Shown here piece after piece: positions 33,215 to 42,018 of a stretch of DNA of 64,000 nt; position 1 is the first letter of the stretch; each line of letters begins with the position of its first letter. This DNA is from CAWUEX02 sp963921305 (lineage in GTDB: Bacteria; Pseudomonadota; Alphaproteobacteria; Rhodospirillales; Rhodospirillaceae), in contig CAWUEX030000002.1 in the NCBI GenBank assembly GCA_963921305.4, positions 868,001-932,000 on the forward strand. Direction: 5' to 3'. The translations under genes and the position numbers were made by a program. Below the pieces are notes generated by a model. The model saw only the letters and a program-made list of their open reading frames with translations, did not search any database and had not been told where the DNA came from.

Positions 33215-33997
33215 TTATCCCAAACGCTCCACCATCTTGGACTTGATATCGGCGATCGCTTTCGCCGGGTTCAAACCCTTGGGGCAGGCGTTGGTGCAGT
33301 TCATGATGGTGTGGCAGCGGTACAGGCGGAACGGATCCTCCAGCTGATCGAGGCGTTCGCCAGTGGCTTCGTCACGGCTGTCATTGATCCAGCGTGCGGC
33401 TTGCAGCAGCACGGCGGGGCCGAGATAACGGTCGCCGTTCCACCAGTAGCTCGGACAACTGGTCGTGCAGCAGAAACACAGAATGCATTCCCACAGGCCA
33501 TCAAGCTTGGCGCGCTCCTCGGGCGATTGCTTGCGCTCCTGATTGGGCGGCGGCGGGGTATCGGACTTCATCCACGGCTCGATAGACGTCAGCTGGGCGT
33601 AGACATGGCTGACGTCGGGCACGAGATCCTTGATGACCGGCATGTGCGGCAACGGATAAACCTTGACGTCATCTTTGCACTCGTCGATCGGCTTCAGGCA
33701 CGCCAGCGTGTTGCGGCCATCGATGTTCATCGCGCACGACCCACAAATCCCTTCGCGGCAGGAGCGGCGCAGCGTCAGCGACGTGTCCATCTCGTCTTTG
33801 ATTTTGAGCAGGGCGTCCAAGACCATGGGGCCGCAGCTATCCATGTCGACTTCGTAGGAGTCGAGACGCGGGTTCTCACCGGTGTCCGGATCGTAGCGAT
33901 AGACCGAAAACGTGCGGGTATTCGAAGCACCTTCAGGGGCGGGATGGGCCTTGCCCGTCTTAACCCGGGAGTTTTTCGGCAGGTTGAATTCGACCAT
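33215..33997 (-). CDS. sdhB: Succinate dehydrogenase iron-sulphur subunit
   Basis: It carries electrons from SdhA flavin to quinone through three clusters. [2Fe-2S] ligands are in CREGICGSCAMNIDGRNTLAC near residue 80-100; [4Fe-4S] and [3Fe-4S] ligands in CILCFCCTTSCPSYWWN near 171-187 and CHTIMNCTNACPKGLNP near 227-243. The length of 260 residues is normal. It is the last gene of sdhCDAB, 17 bases after sdhA, and a strong terminator follows. Confidence 0.97.
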   Translation of the reverse strand: MVEFNLPKNSRVKTGKAHPAPEGASNTRTFSVYRYDPDTGENPRLDSYEVDMDSCGPMVLDALLKIKDEMDTSLTLRRSCREGICGSCAMNIDGRNTLACLKPIDECKDDVKVYPLPHMPVIKDLVPDVSHVYAQLTSIEPWMKSDTPPPPNQERKQSPEERAKLDGLWECILCFCCTTSCPSYWWNGDRYLGPAVLLQAARWINDSRDEATGERLDQLEDPFRLYRCHTIMNCTNACPKGLNPAKAIADIKSKMVERLG

Positions 33998-34014
33998 TCC
34001 TCTAGATCTCCTGC

Positions 34015-35799
34015 TTAGTACACGCGCGCTTTCGGTTCGATGTAATCGACATCGTCCGAAAGGGTGTAGGTGTGCACCGGCCGGTAGTCGAGGCGGATCG
34101 ACCAGTCCTCGTTCAAGTAGGCCAGGGTGTGTTTCATCCAGTTCTCATCATCGCGGTCGGGATAATCCTCGTGGGCGTGCGCGCCGCGGCTTTCATGCCG
34201 CGCCTCCGCGCCGACGATGGTGGCCTGGGCACAGGCCAGCAGATTTTCCAGCTCCAGCGCCTCAATGAGGTCAGTGTTGAAAATGAGACTGCGGTCGGAC
34301 ACCTTGAGGTCGCTGACCGACTGAGAAATCGTCAGCATCTTATCGCACCCCTCTTTGAGGGTCTTGGAGGTGCGGAACACCGCAGCGTCGTTTTGCATGG
34401 CCCGCTGCATCTCACCGCGGATCTTCGAGGTCGGCGACCCGCCATTGGCATTGCGCGCCTTTTCAAGACGGCTCAGCGAGTAGTCTGCCGAGTCCTTGGG
34501 CAGATTGGCCAGCGTTCCGCCCGGCTTGAGAATGTCGGCGCAGCGCAGCGCGGCGGCGCGGCCGAACACGACGATGTCCAACAGCGAGTTGGTGCCGAGA
34601 CGGTTGGCGCCGTGCACGGACACCGAGGCGCATTCGCCGACGGCCATGAGGCCGGGGAACACCGCATCGGGATCGTCCGCGGTCGGTTTGAGGACCTCGC
34701 CGAGGTAGTTGGTCGGAATGCCGCCCATGTTGTAGTGCACCGTGGGCAGCACCGGGGCGGGCTCTTTGGTGGCGTCGACGCCGGCGAAAATCTTCGCGGT
34801 TTCGGTAATGCCGGGAAGCCGTTCCCACAACACGTCGGCGCCAAGGTGCTCGAGATGCAGGAGGATGTGATCCTTTTCGGGACCGACGCCGCGGCCTTCG
34901 CGGATTTCCATGGTCATGGCGCGGGACACGACATCGCGCGAGGCCAGATCCTTGGCGGTCGGCGCGTAACGTTCCATGAAGCGGTCGCCTTCGGAGTTGG
35001 TCAGGTAACCGCCCTCGCCGCGCGCGCCTTCGGTGATGAGCACGCCGGCGCCATAGATTCCGGTGGGGTGGAACTGGACGAACTCCATGTCCTGCAGCGG
35101 CAGACCCGCGCGGGCGACCATGGCATTGCCGTCGCCGGTGCAGGTGTGCGCCGAAGTGCAGGAGAAATACGAGCGGCCATAGCCGCCGGTGGCCAGCACC
35201 ACCATCTGACCGCGGAAGCGGTGAATCTCACCCGTGGCCATGTCAATGGCGACAACACCATGGCAGCGCTCGCCGTCGGTGATGAGATCGATGGCGAAGA
35301 ATTCGACAAAGAACTCGGCGTTGTGCTTGAGGCTCTGCTGATACAGCGTGTGCAGGATGGCATGACCCGTGCGGTCAGCCGCGGCGCAAGCGCGCTGCAC
35401 CGGGGCTTCGCCGTAGTTGCGCATGTGCCCGCCGAAGGGCCGCTGATAAATCTTGCCGTCGGGCGTGCGCGAAAACGGCACGCCGTAGTGTTCGAGTTCA
35501 CGCACCGCAGGGATGGCTTCGCGGCACATGTATTCGATGGCGTCCTGGTCGCCGAGCCAGTCGGACCCCTTGACCGTGTCATACATATGCCATTCCCACT
35601 TGTCCTCGGCCATGTTGCCGAGGGCCGCACCGACGCCGCCCTGGGCGGCAACCGTGTGACTGCGGGTGGGAAACACTTTGGTGATGCAGGCGGTCTTAAA
35701 GCCTTTTTGCACCATGCCGAAGGTGGCGCGGAGACCGGCACCGCCGGCGCCAACGACGATGACGTCGTAGTCGTGATCGATAATGTCGTAGGCAGCCAT
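34015..35799 (-). CDS. sdhA: Succinate dehydrogenase flavoprotein subunit
   Basis: It oxidises succinate to fumarate with covalent FAD. It has YDVIVVGAGGAGLRATFG (FAD site), RSHTVAAQGGVGAALGN with the flavin-linked histidine near residue 45, and RMAE-type C-terminal features HEDYPDRDDENWMKHTLAY. The active-site LMAVGECASVSVHGANRLGT near 380-400 is intact. The start at 35799 (MAAYDIIDHDYD) gives 594 residues, normal length, four bases after sdhD. Confidence 0.97.
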   Translation of the reverse strand: MAAYDIIDHDYDVIVVGAGGAGLRATFGMVQKGFKTACITKVFPTRSHTVAAQGGVGAALGNMAEDKWEWHMYDTVKGSDWLGDQDAIEYMCREAIPAVRELEHYGVPFSRTPDGKIYQRPFGGHMRNYGEAPVQRACAAADRTGHAILHTLYQQSLKHNAEFFVEFFAIDLITDGERCHGVVAIDMATGEIHRFRGQMVVLATGGYGRSYFSCTSAHTCTGDGNAMVARAGLPLQDMEFVQFHPTGIYGAGVLITEGARGEGGYLTNSEGDRFMERYAPTAKDLASRDVVSRAMTMEIREGRGVGPEKDHILLHLEHLGADVLWERLPGITETAKIFAGVDATKEPAPVLPTVHYNMGGIPTNYLGEVLKPTADDPDAVFPGLMAVGECASVSVHGANRLGTNSLLDIVVFGRAAALRCADILKPGGTLANLPKDSADYSLSRLEKARNANGGSPTSKIRGEMQRAMQNDAAVFRTSKTLKEGCDKMLTISQSVSDLKVSDRSLIFNTDLIEALELENLLACAQATIVGAEARHESRGAHAHEDYPDRDDENWMKHTLAYLNEDWSIRLDYRPVHTYTLSDDVDYIEPKARVY

Positions 35800-35803
35800 A
35801 GCC

Positions 35804-36199
35804 CTAAGCCCCGAACGCAATCTTGAGAATGGAGACGATGGTCAAGACCGCCAGACCGTAGCAGGCGAACTTAACGAGGATGATCAGCGCCATGCGGCGG
35901 CCATGGTGTGAGACGTAGTCTTCGATCACCACCTGCATGCCGAGCTGGGCATGATGAAACGCCATGGCGAGAAACAGGATCATGATGGTGGCGTTAACCG
36001 GCTGACCGAACCAGACGACGAATTCCTCATGGCCGAAACCGGACAAGGCGATGAGCGATGCAACGAGCCAAATGGTCAGCGGGATGAGGGCAAGCGCGGT
36101 AAGGCGCTGCAGCCACCAGTGATGAGTGCCCTCTTTGGCCGAGCCAAGACCGCGCACCTTGCCGAGGGCGGAGCGCAAGGAATGAGGTTGAGTTGCCAT
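35804..36199 (-). CDS. sdhD: Succinate dehydrogenase membrane anchor, SdhD
   Basis: A 131-residue hydrophobic anchor with three helices (LTALALIPLTIWLVASLIAL; MILFLAMAFHHAQLGMQVV; FACYGLAVLTIVSILKIAF). The opening GLGSAKEGTHHWWLQRLTAL and the haem-ligand-like FHHAQLGMQVVIEDYV segment are typical. With SdhC it binds haem b and quinone. It lies between sdhC and sdhA in one operon. Confidence 0.93.
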   Translation of the reverse strand: MATQPHSLRSALGKVRGLGSAKEGTHHWWLQRLTALALIPLTIWLVASLIALSGFGHEEFVVWFGQPVNATIMILFLAMAFHHAQLGMQVVIEDYVSHHGRRMALIILVKFACYGLAVLTIVSILKIAFGA

Positions 36200-36211
36200 A
36201 ACCGTGCTCCC

Positions 36212-36589
36212 TTACAGAACCATGACCCAGGTCGCCACGGTCAGGGCGGCAGCGCCGATCAGGACGAACACATCGGCGCGGCGGGTTTGTTCAAGCTCAA
36301 AATACTTGCCGATATCCCAAAACAAGTGACGAATGCCGTTGCACAAGTGGAAGTACAAAGCGAAGGAAAAACCAAACAGCAACAGCAGGCCGATCCACGA
36401 GCCGAGAAAGCTCTGCACCTCGGCATAGTCCGTCGGACCATAGGCGGCGGCAACGATCCACCACGCCAGCAGAAGGGTGCCAAACGTCAGCCCCACGCCG
36501 GTGATGCGGTGAGAGATCGACATGAGCGCCGTCAGCGGCAGGCGGTAGACCTGAAGGTGCGGCGAAAGAGGACGGTTTGGAGTTGCCAT
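36212..36589 (-). CDS. sdhC: Succinate dehydrogenase cytochrome b556 subunit, SdhC
   Basis: A 125-residue three-helix anchor. RPLSPHLQVYRLPLTALMSISHRITG is the conserved start, with the SHRITG quinone/haem region, and LYFHLCNGIRHLFWDIG near residue 80-96 holds the haem-ligand histidine. It is the first gene of sdhCDAB, so the operon promoter should lie in the 189 bases upstream, which are shared with the divergent tandem-paralogue cluster. Confidence 0.95.
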   Translation of the reverse strand: MATPNRPLSPHLQVYRLPLTALMSISHRITGVGLTFGTLLLAWWIVAAAYGPTDYAEVQSFLGSWIGLLLLFGFSFALYFHLCNGIRHLFWDIGKYFELEQTRRADVFVLIGAAALTVATWVMVL

Positions 36590-36778
36590 GATCGGCTAAG
36601 GCCTTTTGTTTTCAAGGAGTTCAATCCCTTTGGCGCAGCACGCGTGCGCCGCGACATACCTACCCCTGCCCCCGGATCAAGTCAACGTAACGGGGCCAGA
36701 CAACCCCAGTTGCACAACGCCGGTAAAAGGCCTGCTTGCCCTTGGAATCGGTTGCACCCAAGACACGGGCGCGCAACC

Positions 36779-37606
36779 ATGCGGGCCATGGGGAGAGACC
36801 GTTTTCTACCGCGCAATCAAAAGAGCGGCACGGGCGCTGGACTGGGCCGGCGCCGCGTTCTCGGCGCCATGACGGCGGGTCTGGGTATGGGACTGGTCAC
36901 CCGCCGTGGCGTGGCGCAAAGCGTTGTCGGCGACAGCGTCAACGTTACCCGCATGGTACAAGGACGCTACGATCTGACCGTGCTGTCGACCGGGCGCAGC
37001 TTCGGCTTCGAGACCTTCTCGCTGTTCGTCCACGGGGATGGCACGCGCACCCTGGAAAGCCAGATCGTCAACAATGACGTCAACCTGTTCCGCAGCACGA
37101 TCTACCGGGTCGACGACCGCTTCCGGCCGCTGGATTGTCACCTGGTCTTATATAAAGACGGCACCCAGTTGGGCTCCACCTGGGTGACAGTGAAGGGCAA
37201 CACGTTGCACGCCGCCGCCGACACAATGGGTTCGCGCCTGACCCACACGGTGGAGGTGCCCGACGGCTTTTCCTTGGTGCCCCATGCAGGAGCCGCGGAC
37301 GGCTGGCACTTCTGGTACCTGGATCACGCGGCGGCACGGGACACGGACGTCAATGGCCGGGTTTACATGATGCGGGTCAACCGGGAGACCCCGGTGGGCC
37401 TGCTGGGACGCATGATCGACCGGCCTCTTTCTTATCTTGGCCCAGAGACCGTACCGCTGGCGGGGCAGGAGTTCGCCTGTGATGTCTACACCTTTGGGCG
37501 GCCCGCGAAGCTATATGTCACCGGCGAGGACCGCATTCCGGCGCGCCTGAGATACGAGGCGGCGGACCGGGATTTTCATCTGACCGAATGGAAGGTTGTC
37601 ACATGA
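36779..37606 (+). CDS. Exported tandem-paralogue protein A (diverged member, Tat-like signal)
   Basis: This is the first of five consecutive paralogues. The ATG at 36779 (or 36788) gives about 275 residues with a long N-terminal signal containing GRRRVLGAMTAGLGMGL, a twin-arginine-type motif, unlike the Sec signals of the other four. Shared landmarks are weaker than in the others: VHGDGTRTL for HPDGSRT, RFRPLDCHLVL, VPDGFSLVPH, DGWHFWYLDHA, and VPLAGQEFACDVY where the others have TVPAGTF. The fold recalls DUF3108/DUF6134-type exported beta proteins, but this is only a resemblance. Function unknown. It overlaps the next gene by four bases (ATGA). Confidence 0.65.
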   Translation: MRAMGRDRFLPRNQKSGTGAGLGRRRVLGAMTAGLGMGLVTRRGVAQSVVGDSVNVTRMVQGRYDLTVLSTGRSFGFETFSLFVHGDGTRTLESQIVNNDVNLFRSTIYRVDDRFRPLDCHLVLYKDGTQLGSTWVTVKGNTLHAAADTMGSRLTHTVEVPDGFSLVPHAGAADGWHFWYLDHAAARDTDVNGRVYMMRVNRETPVGLLGRMIDRPLSYLGPETVPLAGQEFACDVYTFGRPAKLYVTGEDRIPARLRYEAADRDFHLTEWKVVT

Positions 37607-38352
37607 GAGGGATTGCCGCGGCCGTGGCCGCGTGTGTGTGGTGGGCTGCGCCCGCTCTTGCACAGACGCCGGAGAACGATGGCCCGAACATCAACATCGC
37701 CCGCTGGGCGTCGGGCACCTATGCCTATACCCGCATCAGCGAACCCGCCGACCGGGGCTGGGAAAAGTTTCACATGAACGCCTATGCGGACGGCTCGCGC
37801 ACCATGACCATGTGGCACGACCTGAAGGCCCGCAATGCACAGTTCACCGTGGTGCTGCGGGTGGGTGCGGACTTTCGGCCCGAGGAAGCATTCCTGAGCT
37901 ATTGGGTGGCCAACGGCTTCAAGGGCTCGACCCTGATCCGGGTGGACGGTGACACTCTGACGGCCAGCGCCAACGGTCCCGCCGGGGTGTATGAACACAG
38001 CCGCGACGTGCCGGAAACGGTGTCTATCGGCACCCACCCGGTATCCGCCGACGGCTGGCATATGTGGAGCGACTCAGGTGAGGTTGGCAAAGCGCAGACC
38101 TCGACTCTTTACAGCGTCGAGGCCTCCGCCGATGTCAGCAAGCCGCCGCTGGGCACGCCCATCGAGCTGACGTTTACTCGCCTGGGCGAGGAGACCATCA
38201 CCGTCCCGGCAGGCACCTTCGAGACCCTTCACTACGATTTGTTCGGCAGTAAAGTTTGGGTGACGAAACAAGACCGCTTGATGGTGCGCATGGTCAACGA
38301 GCGCCGCGACTTGCAATACGTGCTGACCGAGTTTGCCAGCGGCGAAAACTGA
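37603..38352 (+). CDS. Exported tandem-paralogue protein B
   Basis: The second of five paralogues, 249 residues. The ATG at 37603 overlaps the stop of the first gene (ATGA), so translation is coupled. The Sec signal is MRGIAAAVAACVWWAAPALAQ. Shared landmarks are ARWASGTYAYTR, YADGSRTM, DFRPEEAFLSYWV, DGWHMWSD and ITVPAGTFETLHYDLFGSK, then VWVTKQDRLMVRMV and a C-terminal YVLTEF. It lacks the YYDxAKGG segment present in the next three, so it is the second most diverged. It should be periplasmic. Function unknown. Confidence 0.75.
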   Translation: MRGIAAAVAACVWWAAPALAQTPENDGPNINIARWASGTYAYTRISEPADRGWEKFHMNAYADGSRTMTMWHDLKARNAQFTVVLRVGADFRPEEAFLSYWVANGFKGSTLIRVDGDTLTASANGPAGVYEHSRDVPETVSIGTHPVSADGWHMWSDSGEVGKAQTSTLYSVEASADVSKPPLGTPIELTFTRLGEETITVPAGTFETLHYDLFGSKVWVTKQDRLMVRMVNERRDLQYVLTEFASGEN

Positions 38353-38364
38353 CGGAGCGATACG

Positions 38365-39105
38365 ATGAACCGTTTTATGTTCCTGCTGGTGATGACGGCT
38401 CTGCTGCCGGTGTCCACCGTCGCGGCGGAGCCAGGCGAGAACCCGAACATCGTGCGCTGGGCGGAAGGCACCATCATCTACCGCACCATCGAGGCCCAAC
38501 GGGTGCGGGCGGTTGAGAAGTACCGGCTGAATGTGCACCCGGATGGGTCGCGCACCGTGATCGGTCACACCGACAACTTCGACGCCGAGAACACCATCAC
38601 CATGATTCACCGGGTAGATGAGGATTTCCGGCCGTTGGAAAGCATGGTGACTTATTGGCAGGGCGGTACCTTTAACGGCACGGGGTTATTTACCGTGCGC
38701 GGCAATACACTGCATGGCGTGGTGGATGGTCCGCTGGGGCGGGTGACCCACAGCCTGGACGTGCCGGACGGCCTGTCCATCGTGCCCCACCCCCTGGCCA
38801 CGGACAGCTGGCACTTTTGGTATTACGACAAGGCCAAAGGCGGTGAGCAGCAAGCGGTGATCTATAACCCGCAGGTTTCGCCGCGCACCGGCGTGCCGGT
38901 GCTGGGTCATTTGGAAACCGGAATGATGACCTATGAAGGCACGGCGGAGGTCACCGTTCCCGCCGGGACCTTTGCCACCGAGCATTTCAAGCTCAACGGC
39001 GTCATCGACGTGTGGATGACCGGCGAAGACAAACTGCTGGTGCGCTATGCGCTGCCGAGTGCGGACCTGGAGTATGTGCTGACCGAACTCACACAAGGTC
39101 CGTAA
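38365..39105 (+). CDS. Exported tandem-paralogue protein C
   Basis: The third paralogue, 246 residues, with a Sec signal ending near VAAE. It carries the full shared pattern: NIVRWAEGTIIYRT, LNVHPDGSRTV, DFRPLESMVTYW, GTGLFTVRGN, VPDGLSIVPHPLATDSWHFW, YYDKAKGGEQ, VTVPAGTFATEHFKLNG, then VWMTGEDKLLVRY and YVLTELTQG. No catalytic or metal-binding set of residues stands out; histidines and aspartates are concentrated in HPDG, PHPL and WHFWYYD. It begins 12 bases after gene B and ends three bases before gene D. Confidence 0.78.
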   Translation: MNRFMFLLVMTALLPVSTVAAEPGENPNIVRWAEGTIIYRTIEAQRVRAVEKYRLNVHPDGSRTVIGHTDNFDAENTITMIHRVDEDFRPLESMVTYWQGGTFNGTGLFTVRGNTLHGVVDGPLGRVTHSLDVPDGLSIVPHPLATDSWHFWYYDKAKGGEQQAVIYNPQVSPRTGVPVLGHLETGMMTYEGTAEVTVPAGTFATEHFKLNGVIDVWMTGEDKLLVRYALPSADLEYVLTELTQGP

Positions 39106-39108
39106 CCG

Positions 39109-39879
39109 GTGAAACGACCAACCGGGCATCTCCTGCTTCTACCTCTCATCGCCTTCGCCCTTGTCGGCGCTGCGGTGGCCCAGGCGGCTGACGACCCGCG
39201 CAACATCGTCCGCTGGGCAAAGGGTAAGTACATCTACCGCATGGCCTCGACCGGCCAAGCCACCGGCGAGGAAGACTGGCACTTGACCGTGCATCCCGAT
39301 GGATCGCGCACCATGCGCGCCACCAACTTCCGCTATGCCGGGGACGTGCACCGTACCGTTGTGCTGCGGGTGGCGGAGACGTTTCGCCCGATCGATCTGT
39401 ATGCCGCCTACTGGGTCAACGGCGCCTGGTCCGGCACCGGACTATTCACCGTCACCGGCGAGACCATGAGGGCCGCGGTGGAAACCCGCTATGGCCGCAT
39501 TGAACAAACTCTGACGGTGCCGGAGCACTTCTCCTTCATCCCCCATCCCCTGTCCACCAACGCGTGGCTGAGTTGGTATTACGACCAAGCCAAAGGCGGA
39601 GCGCAGGACATTACGGTCTACGACCTGCTCGCCCGCGTCGATGGTCCGGCGGTGATCGGGCCGATGTATCAGCAAACCTTGCGGTACATGGGCGAACGCG
39701 AGATCACGGTGCCAGCGGGCACGTTCGACACCCGGCACTTCAAGGTTGATGACGCGGTCGATCTGTATCTGACCGGAGAGGACTCCCTGATGGTGCGGTT
39801 TGAGTGGGCCCCGGCGGACCGCATCTTTGACCTGACGGAACTGACTCAGGGCGGATATCCAACGCCGCCAGACAACTAA
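39109..39879 (+). CDS. Exported tandem-paralogue protein D
   Basis: The fourth paralogue, 256 residues, starting at GTG 39109 three bases after gene C, with a Sec signal (LLLLPLIAFALVGAAVAQAA). The shared pattern is complete: NIVRWAKGKYIYRM, LTVHPDGSRTM, TFRPIDLYAAYWVNGAWSGT, GLFTVTGE, FSFIPHPLSTNAW, WYYDQAKGGAQ, VYDLL, ITVPAGTFDTRHFKVDD and AVDLYLTGEDSLMVRF. It ends with an eight-residue extension (YPTPPDN). It is closest to gene E. Confidence 0.78.
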   Translation: MKRPTGHLLLLPLIAFALVGAAVAQAADDPRNIVRWAKGKYIYRMASTGQATGEEDWHLTVHPDGSRTMRATNFRYAGDVHRTVVLRVAETFRPIDLYAAYWVNGAWSGTGLFTVTGETMRAAVETRYGRIEQTLTVPEHFSFIPHPLSTNAWLSWYYDQAKGGAQDITVYDLLARVDGPAVIGPMYQQTLRYMGEREITVPAGTFDTRHFKVDDAVDLYLTGEDSLMVRFEWAPADRIFDLTELTQGGYPTPPDN

Positions 39880-39905
39880 GTCTCAGACACGAGAGGACGT
39901 CTCCC

Positions 39906-40646
39906 ATGAAAACATGTGCTTTAGGTCTCGTTGCGTCGGTGTTGGCGAGCAGCGCCTGGGCGGCGGACGAGCGCAGCAACGTCAACATCACCCGCTGGGC
40001 CGAAGGCAAGGTCGAGTACCGCAAGATTTCGACCGGCGAGGTGTCGGGGTCGGAAGAGTGGCACATCACGGTGCATCCGGACGGCTCACGCACCTTGGAG
40101 ACCCGCAATCGGCTCGATCTGGCTGGATATCAGCGTCACGTCATGTACCGGGTGGCGGAAAACTTCCGGCCGCTGGATGTGACTGCCGTGTATTGGGTGA
40201 AGGGCGAGTGGCGCGGCACCGGTTTGTTTGCCGTCACCGGCAACGACCTGGAAGCTTTCGTGCAAACGCCGGACGGACTGATCCGGCAGAGCCGCAAGGT
40301 GCCGGACCGGTTTTCCTTTATTCCTCACCCGCTGCAAAGCAATGCGTGGCACACCTGGTACTATGACCGCGCCAAGGGCGGCGAGCAGACCATTACCGTG
40401 TACGACATGGACCCGGGCGCCCAGGCAGTAAGCTCGATGCTGGGTAAGGTTTATACCCAGACCATCGAATATCTCGGCACGGAAGAGATGACCGTGCCGG
40501 CGGGCACGTTTACCGTGGACCGCTTCAACATCGACGACGCCGTGGACATCTACCTCACCGGTCCCGACCGGGTTCTGGTGCGCTTCCTGTGGACTCCGGC
40601 GGATGCCGATTATGTGCTGGTGGACTACCGCGACAGCGGCGGCTAA
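39906..40646 (+). CDS. Exported tandem-paralogue protein E
   Basis: The last paralogue, 246 residues, with a Sec signal (MKTCALGLVASVLASSAWAA). The shared pattern is complete: NITRWAEGKVEYRK, ITVHPDGSRTL, NFRPLDVTAVYWVKGEWRGT, GLFAVTGN, FSFIPHPLQSNAWHTW, YYDRAKGGEQTITVYD, MTVPAGTFTVDRFNIDDAV and DIYLTGPDRVLVRF. It follows gene D by 26 bases and precedes a long hairpin and 170 bases of non-coding DNA, so it probably ends the transcription unit. Confidence 0.78.
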   Translation: MKTCALGLVASVLASSAWAADERSNVNITRWAEGKVEYRKISTGEVSGSEEWHITVHPDGSRTLETRNRLDLAGYQRHVMYRVAENFRPLDVTAVYWVKGEWRGTGLFAVTGNDLEAFVQTPDGLIRQSRKVPDRFSFIPHPLQSNAWHTWYYDRAKGGEQTITVYDMDPGAQAVSSMLGKVYTQTIEYLGTEEMTVPAGTFTVDRFNIDDAVDIYLTGPDRVLVRFLWTPADADYVLVDYRDSGG

Positions 40647-40656
40647 CCGCTCTCTT

Positions 40657-40685
40657 GACCGGCTTGAACCGTTCAGAGGCCGGTC
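40657..40685. terminator. Nested hairpin after the five-gene cluster
   Basis: GACCGGC and GCCGGTC form the outer seven-base stem, and TGAAC and GTTCA form a second stem inside. It starts 11 bases after the last paralogue stop. There is no T-run, so it may be a processing or factor-dependent terminator site instead of an intrinsic one. Confidence 0.4.
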
Positions 40686-40818
40686 ATACATAGCGAATAT
40701 GGCTATCATCCGGGGCTGCCGAACGCCGCCCTGGTGGACTCGCCCCCGGGCGCGTCCTTTATAATAAGTATACTGGAAACTCACGCCCCCAATTTCACGC
40801 TCCGGGAGAGGCCCTGCC

Positions 40819-42018
40819 ATGAGCAACGATCTGATCGATCACGACCTCAAGGTCGACCACACCAAAGACGAATCCTCACGCCAGCACTTCGTACAAGGCA
40901 TGCGCGGCTATGTGTTGAATGATCTGGCCGGCAATATGAAGAAGGTCTGGGACCGCAAGGTCGAGCCGGCGTTCGAAAAAGCCAACGGGCGCAAGCCCGC
41001 CGATGGTCCGGAAGTGCACAAGACCTTTAAGCCGGAAACCATTTTCAAGTTCTATTCATCAATGCGTTGCAACACCCAAGAGATGGTGTGGCGCTCGGTG
41101 ATGCCGGCGATCGAACGGGAAGGCGCAGACTTGGCCCAACGGGTGCAAGTGTTGAGTCAGTCCGGCGATAAGGCGCAGGGCACGGTGGACACCAATCCGA
41201 ACTTTGAAGTGCCGCGCTATGTGTCGGAGCTCGACGTACACCTGATGCCCGGCAATTACCACGAAGAACGCATCGACCATGACGTGTCGCAAGGCGCGGT
41301 GTTCGACAACGGCCTGGGCGTGTTTTCCTTCGGCCTATTGGGCGACCGCATGGAAGACATTACTGAGTCCGTCTCGACCTTCTTCCAAGCGCGCTATCCC
41401 GACGTGAAGCCGGAGAAGATTCTCGACATGGGCTGCACCCTCGGCCACTCCACCCTGCCGTGGAAAGCACGTTATCCAGACGCGGAAGTACACGGTATCG
41501 ACGTCGGCGGACCCTGCGTGCGCTACGCCCATGGCCGGGCGCAATCCTACGGCGTGACCGCCCACTTCCATCAAATGGATGCGGAGCACACCGACTTCGA
41601 AGACGAGAGCTTCGACATCGTCTACTCCTGCATGTTCCTGCATGAAGTGCCGCTGAAAAACATCAAGGGTGTGTTTAAAGAGGCCCACCGCCTGCTCAAG
41701 CCCGGCGGTGTGATGGTGCACTACGAGTTGCCGCCGAATTCGATGATGTCGGCGTACGACGGCTTCTATCTGGATTGGGATGCCTATTACAACAAAGAGC
41801 CGTTTTATAAAGCCTTCCGCGACGCCGATGCTAAGGCAGAAATCACCGCGGCCGGATTTAAGGCAGACTCGTTCTTCGAGCATGTCGCGCCCAGCAAAAA
41901 CCTCTACGGCCAGGACGCGCTGATGGAGGCGGTCAAGCAGGAAGGCGCGACCAACGACAGCCACGTCGGACGCTTTGCCGACGGTGTGATGTGGTACTTC
42001 TTCGGAGCGCGCAAGTAA
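40819..42018 (+). CDS. Class I SAM-dependent methyltransferase with N-terminal extension
   Basis: A 399-residue cytoplasmic methyltransferase. The SAM-binding domain starts near residue 192: KILDMGCTLGHSTLPWKARYPDAEVHGIDVG, then HQMDAEHTDFEDESFDIVYS and LLKPGGVMVHYEL. The first 180 residues (from DDDLK-like start VDHTKDESSRQHFVQGMRGYV) form a helical extension of no recognised family, ending in ELDVHLMPGNYHEERIDHD. The substrate is not readable; the position next to a transporter and a small coupled gene suggests a small-molecule pathway (inference). Confidence 0.85.
   Translation: MSNDLIDHDLKVDHTKDESSRQHFVQGMRGYVLNDLAGNMKKVWDRKVEPAFEKANGRKPADGPEVHKTFKPETIFKFYSSMRCNTQEMVWRSVMPAIEREGADLAQRVQVLSQSGDKAQGTVDTNPNFEVPRYVSELDVHLMPGNYHEERIDHDVSQGAVFDNGLGVFSFGLLGDRMEDITESVSTFFQARYPDVKPEKILDMGCTLGHSTLPWKARYPDAEVHGIDVGGPCVRYAHGRAQSYGVTAHFHQMDAEHTDFEDESFDIVYSCMFLHEVPLKNIKGVFKEAHRLLKPGGVMVHYELPPNSMMSAYDGFYLDWDAYYNKEPFYKAFRDADAKAEITAAGFKADSFFEHVAPSKNLYGQDALMEAVKQEGATNDSHVGRFADGVMWYFFGARK

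Noticed and set aside
34072..35826. 584-codon open frame on the plus strand
   Set aside because: It is a frame shadow of sdhA, which has all catalytic and FAD motifs. High G+C keeps the antisense frame open.
35951..36778. Long upstream extension of the first tandem-paralogue gene
   Set aside because: It crosses sdhD and sdhC on the other strand. The twin-arginine-type signal begins within a few codons of the ATG at 36779.
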